From contig CP107926.1 of the NCBI GenBank assembly GCA_036015235.1, forward strand, positions 3,042,001 to 3,106,000: a stretch of DNA of 64,000 bases. Reading direction: 5' to 3'. Both the position numbers and the translations under genes were made by a program. Positions within the stretch are counted from its first letter, which is position 1. Each line of letters opens with the position of its first letter. Origin of the DNA: Streptomyces sp. NBC_00433 (GTDB lineage Bacteria; Actinomycetota; Actinomycetes; Streptomycetales; Streptomycetaceae). The notes under the pieces were generated by a model that saw only the letters and a list, made by a program, of their open reading frames with translations, had not been told where the DNA came from and searched no databases. Below are positions 28,018 through 35,832 of the stretch, in pieces.

Positions 28018-28755
28018 ATGCCACCGGAGAACACCCAGCCCAAGTACCGCCAGATCGCGGACTACCTGCGACGCGGCATCTTGGACGGCACCTTCCCGGC
28101 TGGCCAGCCGCTCCCGTCAGAGGAGGCGCTCGCGAAGCAGTTCGGAGTGACGCGCCCCACGGTTCGTCAAGGTCTCACGGAGCTACGGGCGTCCGGCCTG
28201 GTTGAGGTCATCATGGGACGCGGCACCTTCGTGCGATCACCGCACAGCCGACCCACCATGACGCGCCCCCGAGGCGTCCGCAGGAAGAGGAGCGGCGGCT
28301 ACGCCGAAGCCGACGAGATCAAGTGGACGGAGGCAGAGGAGCCGATCGCGGTCCGCACGGACGCCCCGCTCGCCCTCGCCGATCTCCTCCGCATCCCGCC
28401 AGGCGAACCGCTCTACACGTACGACGCCCTACAGACTGCGGGACCAAGCTTCCGCCAGCTCCACCGCACGTACATCCCGTTCTCCATCCTGACCGGGACC
28501 AAGTACGAGGAAGAAGCACCGCCGCCGGCCCCGCAGCTCTACGCCGCCCTAGCGGAGCTGGGCCACGAACTCCACTTCACGGAGTACCTGCGCCCGCGGA
28601 TGCCCCTCCCCGACCAGGCCCAGGCCCTCCGCCTTCCCGAGGGCGTCCCCATCCTGCTCATCCTCCGCGTCACCCTGAACGAGCACGACAAGCCCCTCGC
28701 CCTGGAGGAGTTCCAACTCCCCGGCGACGACCTAGAGCTGAGCTACGCCCTCTAG
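28018..28755 (+). CDS. GntR/HutC-family repressor (KorSA-like)
   Basis: This 245-residue protein has an N-terminal winged helix (about 5-75; YRQIADYLRRGILDG, LPSEEALAKQFGVTRPTVRQ and the GRGTFV wing) and a C-terminal UTRA effector domain (about 95-245). ATG at 28018 has GGAG 7 nt upstream; the longer upstream frame has no homology. In pSAM2 the homologous KorSA represses transfer and activator functions. Here it faces the tra-rep-int operon across two identical palindromes, which are its likely targets. The UTRA domain suggests control by a small ligand. Confidence 0.9.
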   Translation: MPPENTQPKYRQIADYLRRGILDGTFPAGQPLPSEEALAKQFGVTRPTVRQGLTELRASGLVEVIMGRGTFVRSPHSRPTMTRPRGVRRKRSGGYAEADEIKWTEAEEPIAVRTDAPLALADLLRIPPGEPLYTYDALQTAGPSFRQLHRTYIPFSILTGTKYEEEAPPPAPQLYAALAELGHELHFTEYLRPRMPLPDQAQALRLPEGVPILLILRVTLNEHDKPLALEEFQLPGDDLELSYAL

Positions 28756-29115
28756 CAGGGACCGACGGCTCAAACTTTCTCTACGTCTTCAAGCCGGCTC
28801 GCTGACGCTCGCCGCGCGCTCCCCGGCTCACCGCCGGGGACACCGCTCCTGTCCTCGCCCCGCTTCGTCCCCGGCTCCGCCGCTCGCGCGCCGACAGCAA
28901 ATCAAATGACCAGGCCCCTACGAGGCCTGCTATGGCTGGGGCGGTCAGCTCCACGGCTTTAGGCAGCCGCCATGGGGCGAGCCTCGAAGATCGGGCCCAC
29001 TTCGGGCTATCGCGGGCAGGTCCCACCTGCCCGAGTCGCAGCAAGCTTACGGGCCCCGATCTCCCGCCCCGTGGCAGCTCCCGCCCAAAGTCGCTCCACC
29101 GACCTCAGTATGACA
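28756..29115. other. non-coding, hairpin-rich stretch with a composition break
   Basis: About 360 bp lie between the GntR gene and the low-GC cargo gene. They contain the dyad CGGGCAGGT/ACCTGCCCG (29013-29033) and C-rich, G-poor tracts at 28800-28890. Base composition drops sharply near 29100. No coding frame is convincing. A cis-acting transfer locus or origin is possible, but no clear clt-type repeat set was recognised. Confidence 0.4.
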
Positions 29116-30438
29116 CTAAAGAGGCAGATCACTAGCTCCGGCAATCAGGATCTTCTGTGCCAAAAATCGCATCAATATATTTTCCGCACGAAGCGATTCA
29201 GCCTCAGGAGAGAATGGCATGAGAAGGCCATCCTGCTGTCCCCCGCCGTCTTCTTTCGAGTGGACCACACGGCATCTAATTTCGTAAACCCTCTCACAAA
29301 TAGCATTAATCAGGTCGACCTTTTTACCACCTATATCCAGAGAAGTCAATCCTCCGATCACTTGCCGCCTGTTACTGAAGTGCTCACGTACTTCGAGATT
29401 CGCATCGAAGAACCCAGAAATAGCATCCTCAGAGACGCAGTATCTGAGGGTAGACTTCAACTGGCCCCGCTCGTCACCATATCCCCTACCTGACTGCTGG
29501 GAGATGCGGAGAATGCGGGAAAGATCGCGATCATCATCCGTGCGAAAGGTTGGATCACGTAGTTCATTGCGCAGCTTATCCAGTAGGTCCCTCTGACTGT
29601 AGCGAGGGAAATAATATTCGAGGACCTGGTAATAGGCTAGAAACTCTAGCAGCGGCATACCTTGCGCAGACCTAGCATACCAATATAGGCTAAGCGGCTC
29701 CGTCGCATACTGAAGCCTCGGCAAAACGGGCGGCGTGTCAACACGAACAGCCCTCCTAGAAACCCGCATACCACCGAGTGGACGTATGCGCCGCATTGTT
29801 AGAGGGATACCATACTTTAGATCAATCTCGAACAGTATCGCACTACCTGCAATTTCAAGGAATTTGAGAGCCTCGTCGTGAGTCTGATTATTTCGTCCCT
29901 TGATTCTAAGGGTAGCTGCACTATATTTGGAGAGAAGGCTAAAATTCTTCGACGGTGAACCCAGTTCCGCCGACCAGTTCTCCCCTCGGTCGCCTCGCAC
30001 CTCTACTACGCCCTGACTCCTGGACCACCTAGGGGAAGGGTCGTCAGAGGACCATCCAGGAATCCGATCGAGCATGCGCAGTCGCGGATAATTCCCTGCT
30101 AGAGCGACTTCAATACACGGCTCCCCTGCCAATGCTTCATAGGCCTCATACTCCCCGAGGCCGCGAAACTTCGCGAACTCGAACCCGAGATACCCAGGCG
30201 CATCGCTTTCGGAAATTGTGATATAGCGCGAGCGCCTGCCGCATTTAATTTCCACATCAAGGCACGCCGAGTCATCATACGAATTGGACCATTTATATTC
30301 AGCGCCCTGCGCTCTAACCTCCTCTTCTAGCGTGAGCAGAGGAGAGTCTGGATCCAAAGAATTTACAGGTTTCTTTTCGAGCGACACAATTCTCCCGACA
30401 GCTGTTAGAAGGTGAAATTTATGATCGCACGGCAACAA
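29116..30438 (-). CDS. low-GC cargo protein with HEPN-like C-terminal motif
   Basis: This protein of up to 440 residues is unlike its neighbours in base use, with many AT-ending codons in an otherwise high-GC region, so it was probably acquired from a different donor. The C-terminal half has the helical segment LEFLAYYQVLEYYFPRYS and, near the end, IRCRVVHSKED. The R-X4-H in that segment is the HEPN ribonuclease signature, and the layout recalls Apea-like HEPN proteins. The N-terminal 250 residues are not recognised. The proposed start is TTG at 30438, without a ribosome site and about 65 bp from the IS982 end, so the 5' end may be truncated. A defence role is only inferred. Confidence 0.55.
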   Translation of the reverse strand: MLPCDHKFHLLTAVGRIVSLEKKPVNSLDPDSPLLTLEEEVRAQGAEYKWSNSYDDSACLDVEIKCGRRSRYITISESDAPGYLGFEFAKFRGLGEYEAYEALAGEPCIEVALAGNYPRLRMLDRIPGWSSDDPSPRWSRSQGVVEVRGDRGENWSAELGSPSKNFSLLSKYSAATLRIKGRNNQTHDEALKFLEIAGSAILFEIDLKYGIPLTMRRIRPLGGMRVSRRAVRVDTPPVLPRLQYATEPLSLYWYARSAQGMPLLEFLAYYQVLEYYFPRYSQRDLLDKLRNELRDPTFRTDDDRDLSRILRISQQSGRGYGDERGQLKSTLRYCVSEDAISGFFDANLEVREHFSNRRQVIGGLTSLDIGGKKVDLINAICERVYEIRCRVVHSKEDGGGQQDGLLMPFSPEAESLRAENILMRFLAQKILIAGASDLPL

Positions 30439-31457
30439 GCGCTGCGTCTTCAGGTTTGTGCACGTGCCAGAAAGGCGGAAGCCTCGGCGGGCCTACGCGC
30501 CGTCTAGATGACTGAGTCCAAGGGTTCGCCTGCGGACATGGCGCGAGGGCGCCCATGGTCAGTGTGTGAAGACAAACCTGGACACCCTCGCGACAGCACT
30601 CTATGCCCGGATCGACGACGAGTTGAAGGGTTCGCCGTGGCTGGCCCCGTGGCGTCCGAAGGTCGGGATCAGGCCCACCCTTAGTGACGCGGAACTGCTT
30701 ACGCTCGCGGTGATGTCGGCGCTGCTCGGCTACACCTCCGAGCGGCGCTGGCTGCGTCGCGTCGACCGCGACTTCCGCGGCCTGTTCCCCTATGTGCCCC
30801 GGCAGTCCGGCTACGGCAAGCGACTGCGGGCCGCGGCATCCCTGCTCACCAGCATGATCCGGATCCTCGCCCGGGACACCTCGCTGTGGAGCGACGATGT
30901 CTGGCTGGTCGACTCCACCCCGGTGGGCTGCGGGTGCTCCCGGGAGACAGCCAAGCGCTCGGACCTGGCCGGCTGGGCCCAGTACGGCTACTGCGCGTCG
31001 CACTCACGGTATTTCTGGGGCTTGCGTCTGCACCTGGTCTGCACGCTCGGCGGCCTGCCGATCCTGTTCGCACTCACCGGCGCAAAGGCCGACGAGCGCG
31101 AGACTCTGCGCGACATGCTCGACACCGCACCCGACGTAACCGCCTCCCATCGCGGCCAGACCATCATCGGAGACAAGAACTACTACGGCCGGGAGTTCGA
31201 GAACGACCTCACCGGACGTGACCTGATGCTGCTGCGTCCGGCCCGCAAGGGCGAGCCCGAACGGGCCGGCGCGCACCTGTTCAAACCGCTGCGTCAGGTC
31301 ATCGAGTCGATCAACCAGACCCTCAAAGGGCAGCTCGACCTGGAAAGACACGGCGGTAGGACCCCGGCGGGAGTCACCGTCCGGGGGGGCCTCCCCCTGA
31401 GTGGTGGACACGCTGATACTGGATCTGCTTGATCCGGAGGAAGCGAGAAGACCGCCG

Positions 31458-31802
31458 ATGGCGATGAAGGACTACTCGGACGAGTTCAAGGCCGATGCCG
31501 TGGCCCTGTACGAGTCCACACCCGGGGCGATCTACAAGAGCATCGCTGCTGACCTGGGCGTCAACCGGGCGACCCTGCGTGAGTGGGTGCTGCGGGACCG
31601 CGAACGCCGTGGCGTCACAGCCGCGGCTGCGACGCCGGGCGCCCGGCCTCGGGAGGCCGTTGCGTCCGCTGATCCGGTCGAGCGTGTGCGGCAGCTGGAG
31701 GCGAGGGTGGCCGAACTCGAGGCAAGTGAGCGCAAGCTCGCCACCGAGCGGGACATCCTCCGCAAGGCGGCCAAGTATTTCGCCGGAGAGACGAACTGGT
31801 GA
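31458..31802 (+). CDS. IS3-family OrfA (copy 1)
   Basis: This protein of about 114 residues has an N-terminal helix-turn-helix (YSDEFKADAVALYESTPGAI; VNRATLREWVLRDRE) that binds the IS ends, and a C-terminal leucine-zipper-like coiled coil (VRQLEARVAELEASERKLATE). Start ATG at 31458 is the most likely; an upstream in-frame GTG at 31401 is possible. Its TGA overlaps the OrfB GTG, so OrfB may be made by coupling or by frameshifting. Confidence 0.85.
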   Translation: MAMKDYSDEFKADAVALYESTPGAIYKSIAADLGVNRATLREWVLRDRERRGVTAAAATPGARPREAVASADPVERVRQLEARVAELEASERKLATERDILRKAAKYFAGETNW

Positions 31803-32695
31803 GGAGCCGCTTCCAGTTCGTTGACGACCACCGGGACACCTACGAGGTGAAGCGGCTCTGCCAGGTCCTGGACGTGAACCGGTCCAGCTACTACAAGTGG
31901 CTCGCCGGCGCCGAGGTCCGGGCTGGCCGGCAGCGGCAGGACCGGGTCCTGGCCGAGGAGATCCGTCAGATCCACGGCGAGTCCGGCGGCGCTTACGGCT
32001 CCCCGCGAGTGGCGGCCGAGCTCCGCGAGAAAGGGCAGCGGGTCAACGAGAAGCGGGTCGCCCGGATCATGCGGACGTTCTCCATCACCGGCATCCGCCT
32101 GCGCAGACGCGTGCGCACCACCGTCCCGGACCCGGCCGCCTCACCGGTCCCGGACCTGTTCCAGCGGGACTTCACCGCCACCGAGCCGGGGCTCAAACTC
32201 ATGGGCGACATCACGTATCTCCCGCTCGCGGGCGGGGAGTTCCTCTATCTCGCGACGGTGCTGGACTGCTTCAGCCGCAAGGTCATGGGCTGGTCCATCG
32301 CCGACCACATGCGCACCAGTCTGGTCTCCGACGCGTTGCGGATGGCCGCCGCGACTCGCGGGAGTCTGGACGGCGCGGTGTTCCACTCCGACCACGGGGC
32401 CCAATACGGCTCCCGGGCCTACACCGACCTCTGCGACCAGCTCGGGGTCACCCGGTCGATGGGCGCGATCGGCACCAGCGCCGACAACGCGGCCTGCGAA
32501 AGTTTCCACGCTTCTCTGAAACGCGAGACCCTCCAGGGCGCCCACGACTTCGGCGACGCCGGCACCTGCCGTCGGACTGTCTTCGCCTGGCTGACCCGCT
32601 ACAACACCCGCCGCCGGCACTCCGCCAACGGCTACCTCAGCCCCAACGAATACGAACACCGACACCACACCGCTAAACTCACACTCGCCGCGTGA
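31799..32695 (+). CDS. IS3-family OrfB transposase (copy 1)
   Basis: This 298-residue integrase-core protein starts with an HTH_21-like region (VDDHRDTYEVKRLCQVLDV) and has the DDE triad: Asp in LMGDITYLPL, Asp in VFHSDHGAQYG and Glu in NAACESFHASLKRE. The frame is intact. It differs from copy 2 at one visible residue: VMGWSIADH here, VTGWSIADH in copy 2. Confidence 0.92.
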   Translation: MRSRFQFVDDHRDTYEVKRLCQVLDVNRSSYYKWLAGAEVRAGRQRQDRVLAEEIRQIHGESGGAYGSPRVAAELREKGQRVNEKRVARIMRTFSITGIRLRRRVRTTVPDPAASPVPDLFQRDFTATEPGLKLMGDITYLPLAGGEFLYLATVLDCFSRKVMGWSIADHMRTSLVSDALRMAAATRGSLDGAVFHSDHGAQYGSRAYTDLCDQLGVTRSMGAIGTSADNAACESFHASLKRETLQGAHDFGDAGTCRRTVFAWLTRYNTRRRHSANGYLSPNEYEHRHHTAKLTLAA

Positions 32696-33075
32696 TCAAT
32701 AACCGCGTGCCCACCTTCATGGGGGAAGGCCCCATCCTCGCGCTGACCGCAGCGATCTGGCACAACGATCAGACAGACCAGCCAGTCAAGCGATCACTGA
32801 TCGCCTACGACCACTAACCGTGACCCCATCCCTGGGACTCATTCATCTAGTCATGCCGTGCCTCATCCGTGGCCGATCCACGGGTGGGCCACATGGAACC
32901 ACAGTCACCAGCGGGCAGCGCCCATGGCGATGGCCCCTGACCGTCATGCCTGGTCAGAGGCCATCTTCCGTGGTGTTAGAGCGGACGCTGCGGGATTTGA
33001 ACACACGGTGGGTTCACTGCCACAACGGTTGTCAAGATGGGCCTTCCCCCATGAAGGTGGGCACGCGGTTATTGA

Positions 33076-33972
33076 TCACGCGGCGAGTGTGAGTTTAGCG
33101 GTGTGGTGTCGGTGTTCGTATTCGTTGGGGCTGAGGTAGCCGTTGGCGGAGTGCCGGCGGCGGGTGTTGTAGCGGGTCAGCCAGGCGAAGACAGTCCGAC
33201 GGCAGGTGCCGGCGTCGCCGAAGTCGTGGGCGCCCTGGAGGGTCTCGCGTTTCAGAGAAGCGTGGAAACTTTCGCAGGCCGCGTTGTCGGCGCTGGTGCC
33301 GATCGCGCCCATCGACCGGGTGACCCCGAGCTGGTCGCAGAGGTCGGTGTAGGCCCGGGAGCCGTATTGGGCCCCGTGGTCGGAGTGGAACACCGCGCCG
33401 TCCAGACTCCCGCGAGTCGCGGCGGCCATCCGCAACGCGTCGGAGACCAGACTGGTGCGCATGTGGTCGGCGATGGACCAGCCCGTGACCTTGCGGCTGA
33501 AGCAGTCCAGCACCGTCGCGAGATAGAGGAACTCCCCGCCCGCGAGCGGGAGATACGTGATGTCGCCCATGAGTTTGAGCCCCGGCTCGGTGGCGGTGAA
33601 GTCCCGCTGGAACAGGTCCGGGACCGGTGAGGCGGCCGGGTCCGGGACGGTGGTGCGCACGCGTCTGCGCAGGCGGATGCCGGTGATGGAGAACGTCCGC
33701 ATGATCCGGGCGACCCGCTTCTCGTTGACCCGCTGCCCTTTCTCGCGGAGCTCGGCCGCCACTCGCGGGGAGCCGTAAGCGCCGCCGGACTCGCCGTGGA
33801 TCTGACGGATCTCCTCGGCCAGGACCCGGTCCTGCCGCTGCCGGCCAGCCCGGACCTCGGCGCCGGCGAGCCACTTGTAGTAGCTGGACCGGTTCACGTC
33901 CAGGACCTGGCAGAGCCGCTTCACCTCGTAGGTGTCCCGGTGGTCGTCAACGAACTGGAAGCGGCTCCTCAC
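33076..33972 (-). CDS. IS3-family OrfB transposase (copy 2)
   Basis: This 298-residue protein is identical to copy 1 OrfB except for Thr in place of Met in the RKV-GWSIADH segment. The DDE residues are intact, so this copy could supply active transposase to both elements. GTG at 33972 overlaps the OrfA stop. Confidence 0.92.
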   Translation of the reverse strand: MRSRFQFVDDHRDTYEVKRLCQVLDVNRSSYYKWLAGAEVRAGRQRQDRVLAEEIRQIHGESGGAYGSPRVAAELREKGQRVNEKRVARIMRTFSITGIRLRRRVRTTVPDPAASPVPDLFQRDFTATEPGLKLMGDITYLPLAGGEFLYLATVLDCFSRKVTGWSIADHMRTSLVSDALRMAAATRGSLDGAVFHSDHGAQYGSRAYTDLCDQLGVTRSMGAIGTSADNAACESFHASLKRETLQGAHDFGDAGTCRRTVFAWLTRYNTRRRHSANGYLSPNEYEHRHHTAKLTLAA

Positions 33973-34313
33973 CAGTTCGTCTCTCCGGCGAAATACTTGG
34001 CCGCCTTGCGGAGGATGTCCCGCTCGGTGGCGAGCTTGCGCTCACTTGCCTCGAGTTCGGCCACCCTCGCCTCCAGCTGCCGCACACGCTCGACCGGATC
34101 AGCGGACGCAACGGCCTCCCGAGGCCGGGCGCCCGGCGTCGCAGCCGCGGCTGTGACGCCACGGCGTTCGCGGTCCCGCAGCACCCACTCACGCAGGGTC
34201 GCCCGGTTGACGCCCAGGTCAGCAGCGATGCTCTTGTAGATCGCCCCGGGTGTGGACTCGTACAGGGCCACGGCATCGGCCTTGAACTCGTCCGAGTAGT
34301 CCTTCATCGCCAT
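33969..34313 (-). CDS. IS3-family OrfA (copy 2)
   Basis: This is identical in protein sequence to copy 1 OrfA, with the same helix-turn-helix and coiled coil and the same overlap with OrfB. Confidence 0.85.
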   Translation of the reverse strand: MAMKDYSDEFKADAVALYESTPGAIYKSIAADLGVNRATLREWVLRDRERRGVTAAAATPGARPREAVASADPVERVRQLEARVAELEASERKLATERDILRKAAKYFAGETNW

Positions 34314-34405
34314 CGGCGGTCTTCTCGCTTCCTCCGGATCAAGCAGATCCAGTATCAGCGTGTCCACCACTCAGGGGGAGGCCCCGATCGTTCATGCATG
34401 TAGTG

Positions 34406-34464
34406 GTTCGGCCTCCCGTCCGGGCTGCGGCGCTGGGGCGCCGGTCCCGGCCGGGAGGCCGAAC
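34406..34464 (-). terminator. terminator of the small-gene operon
   Basis: GTTCGGCCTCCCG (34406-34418) pairs perfectly with CGGGAGGCCGAAC (34452-34464), with further GC-rich pairing possible in the loop. It lies 18 bp after the stop of the last gene of the minus-strand operon 34482-35576. Confidence 0.65.
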
Positions 34465-34481
34465 TCCTCTGTATGACCTGG

Positions 34482-34790
34482 TCAGGAGGCGGTGGCGGCT
34501 GCGTCCTCTGCGGACCACTCGTCCATCTTTTCCGCGAGCAGGCCGACCGCCAGCAGCGCAGAGAGGCGGAGGGCCGTTTCCGGGAGGACCTTGCCCAGAC
34601 TTACCACGCCGTCGCCGAGGATGTTGACGTCCGCGCGCAGGGTCTCGAAGCCGTCTGCCAAGTCGGCGAGGGCGAGTTGTTCGGCCAGGATCTCGGCCGC
34701 GCGCCTGCCCTGCGCCCAGCCGCGGACGTACGGGACGCCGGGAGTAAGGGTGCCTGCGGGCTGGGCGCAGGCGCCGCGGGGGTCGGTCAT
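34482..34790 (-). CDS. small hypothetical protein A of a paralogous pair
   Basis: This 102-residue soluble protein starts at ATG 34790 with AGGGAGA 8 nt upstream. Its core, LADGFETLRADVNILGDGVV followed by SLGKVLPETALRLSALL, aligns with the core of the gene directly upstream (34787-35077), so the two arose by tandem duplication. The genes overlap by 4 bp. No known domain is recognised. Confidence 0.65.
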   Translation of the reverse strand: MTDPRGACAQPAGTLTPGVPYVRGWAQGRRAAEILAEQLALADLADGFETLRADVNILGDGVVSLGKVLPETALRLSALLAVGLLAEKMDEWSAEDAAATAS

Positions 34791-35077
34791 GTCGGGTCTC
34801 CCTCTTCGGCAGAGTATGGGTGGACGAAGGCAAGGCCGCGACGGAGGAGTTCCGCCAGGCGTTCAGCCGTGTCCGGGGCTACGCGGCCGAGTTCGACGTA
34901 CCCCTGCCCGCAGGCGTCGAGATCGGCGCGCAGGAAGGGGACGTCACTCTCCAGACCAGCCAGGGTCAGCGACTCCCGCAGGTTAGTGACCGCTTGCCGG
35001 GCCGCCCGCCACTCCGGGCTGTCGATCGCCGGAACAGTCAGGTCGTCGCGGCTCACGGTCGAGTCGTCTTCACGCAT
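34787..35077 (-). CDS. small hypothetical protein B of a paralogous pair
   Basis: This 96-residue protein starts at ATG 35077 with GGGGAGGAG 8 nt upstream. Its core, LESDVPFLRADLDACGQGYV followed by ELGRVAPDTAERLAELL, is homologous to protein A. It overlaps the Prim-Pol-like gene upstream by 8 bp and protein A downstream by 4 bp. Conserved hydrophobic spacing suggests a small helical bundle that may pair with its paralogue; function is unknown. Confidence 0.65.
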   Translation of the reverse strand: MREDDSTVSRDDLTVPAIDSPEWRAARQAVTNLRESLTLAGLESDVPFLRADLDACGQGYVELGRVAPDTAERLAELLRRGLAFVHPYSAEEGDPT

Positions 35078-35576
35078 CGGCCATCTCCTCCCCGTACCGC
35101 TCGGCCCGCGCGATCAGGCGGGCGGATGCCGCGAGCATCACGCCGAGGGCAACGGTCTGGAGCGGCGAGCAGTGTTGAGGCCGCAGCATGGGGCTCAGCC
35201 ACTCGAAGCGGTCTCCCGGCAGGGGGACAGGCCCCGGCAGGACGACGTACGAGCCGTCGCCCAGGTAGCGGTACGCAGGAGGCGTCACCGTCTCCCGCGC
35301 CACGGTCCGCTCGAAGAGGCCGCGCGTGCCGGGCGGCACCAGGAAGCCGGTCCGGCCCGCCGCACGGTCGATCAGCGCCGCACCGGCCGGCATCCCACGG
35401 CGCCGGAGTTGGTCCAAGGTCTCGATGCCGAGGTGCTGTGCCGTCACCACCACGTCGAACAGCGCCCCCGCCGCCACCACTTGAGGCTGGCGCGGGTCGT
35501 CCGACCAGATCATCCGGAACTGTTGCGGATCACCGGAAGCCTCGCTGAGCCATTCGATGCTTCGCCGCGTCACCAT
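35070..35576 (-). CDS. hypothetical AICE protein, possibly primase/polymerase-related
   Basis: This protein of about 168 residues begins with MVTRRSIEWLSEASGDPQ and contains LFDVVVTAQHLGIETLDQL, FLVPPGTRGLFE and YRYLGDGSYVVLPGPVPL. Similar short proteins in streptomycete AICEs are sometimes annotated as bifunctional primase/polymerase N-terminal proteins, but I see no complete catalytic triad, so that label is tentative. ATG at 35576 or GTG at 35582 may be the start; no strong ribosome site is seen. It heads the three-gene operon that ends at the 34406 terminator. Confidence 0.5.
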   Translation of the reverse strand: MVTRRSIEWLSEASGDPQQFRMIWSDDPRQPQVVAAGALFDVVVTAQHLGIETLDQLRRRGMPAGAALIDRAAGRTGFLVPPGTRGLFERTVARETVTPPAYRYLGDGSYVVLPGPVPLPGDRFEWLSPMLRPQHCSPLQTVALGVMLAASARLIARAERYGEEMADA

Positions 35577-35832
35577 CTGCACGCGCCATCACCCCATGCC
35601 ACCCCGCGACGGTCCTTCCGCCGCTGAGTCCAGCGTCGGGCGCCACGGCTGAGCAGGGCAGATGACGACGGGTGACGTCCAGGGGTGACGTGGGGGTGAC
35701 GCGCCAGATACCCGCGTCGCTGTCCGTCATCCCCCGCGAGAGGGTGGGCGCCGTAAACGGGCCGAGCAGTGACGGTGCACGCGCGTACAGTGATGGGCCA
35801 GTCACCCGCGTGAGACAGGCGAGGAGGGCGCG

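Larger units (their letters stand above)
31387..32732 (+). mobile_element. IS3-family element, copy 1
   Basis: This 1346-bp element has imperfect terminal repeats (GGGCCTCCCCCTGAGTGGTG at left; GGGCCTTCCCCCATGAAGGT, inverted, at right) and two overlapping genes. It lies inside the IS982 transposase. An almost identical inverted copy is at 33039-34384; no matching target duplications flank either copy. Confidence 0.85.
30566..32818 (+). pseudogene. IS982-family transposase split by IS3 insertion
   Basis: The 5' part (30566-31386; from KTNLDTLATALYARIDDEL to DLERHGGRTPAGVTVR) covers most of the DDE domain, with VDSTPVGCG and TGAKADERETLRDML. The missing C-terminus resumes beyond the IS3 element at 32733-32818 (ILALTAAIWHNDQTDQP to AYDH and stop). 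A few codons at the junction are lost or altered, so the gene is dead even if the inner IS excised exactly. Confidence 0.85.
30504..32850 (+). mobile_element. IS982-family element interrupted by an IS3-family element
   Basis: Terminal inverted repeats are visible: CTAGATGACTGAGTCCAAGG at 30504 onward, and the complement of CCTGGGACTCATTCATCTAG ending at 32850. Removing the nested IS3 element leaves about 1.0 kb, the normal IS982 size. No clear target duplication is seen at the outer ends. Confidence 0.75.
33039..34384 (-). mobile_element. IS3-family element, copy 2 (inverted)
   Basis: This has the same 1346-bp length, ends and genes as copy 1, in opposite orientation. The two copies are separated by 306 bp: the IS982 right end plus 188 bp (32851-33038) in which I see no clear gene. 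Left flank is TCAAGAT and right flank CGATCGT, with no target duplication, suggesting recombination after insertion. Confidence 0.88.

Noticed and set aside
35070-35576. Firm assignment as a primase-polymerase
   Set aside because: Only partial resemblance is visible and no complete catalytic triad was found, so the call was kept tentative.
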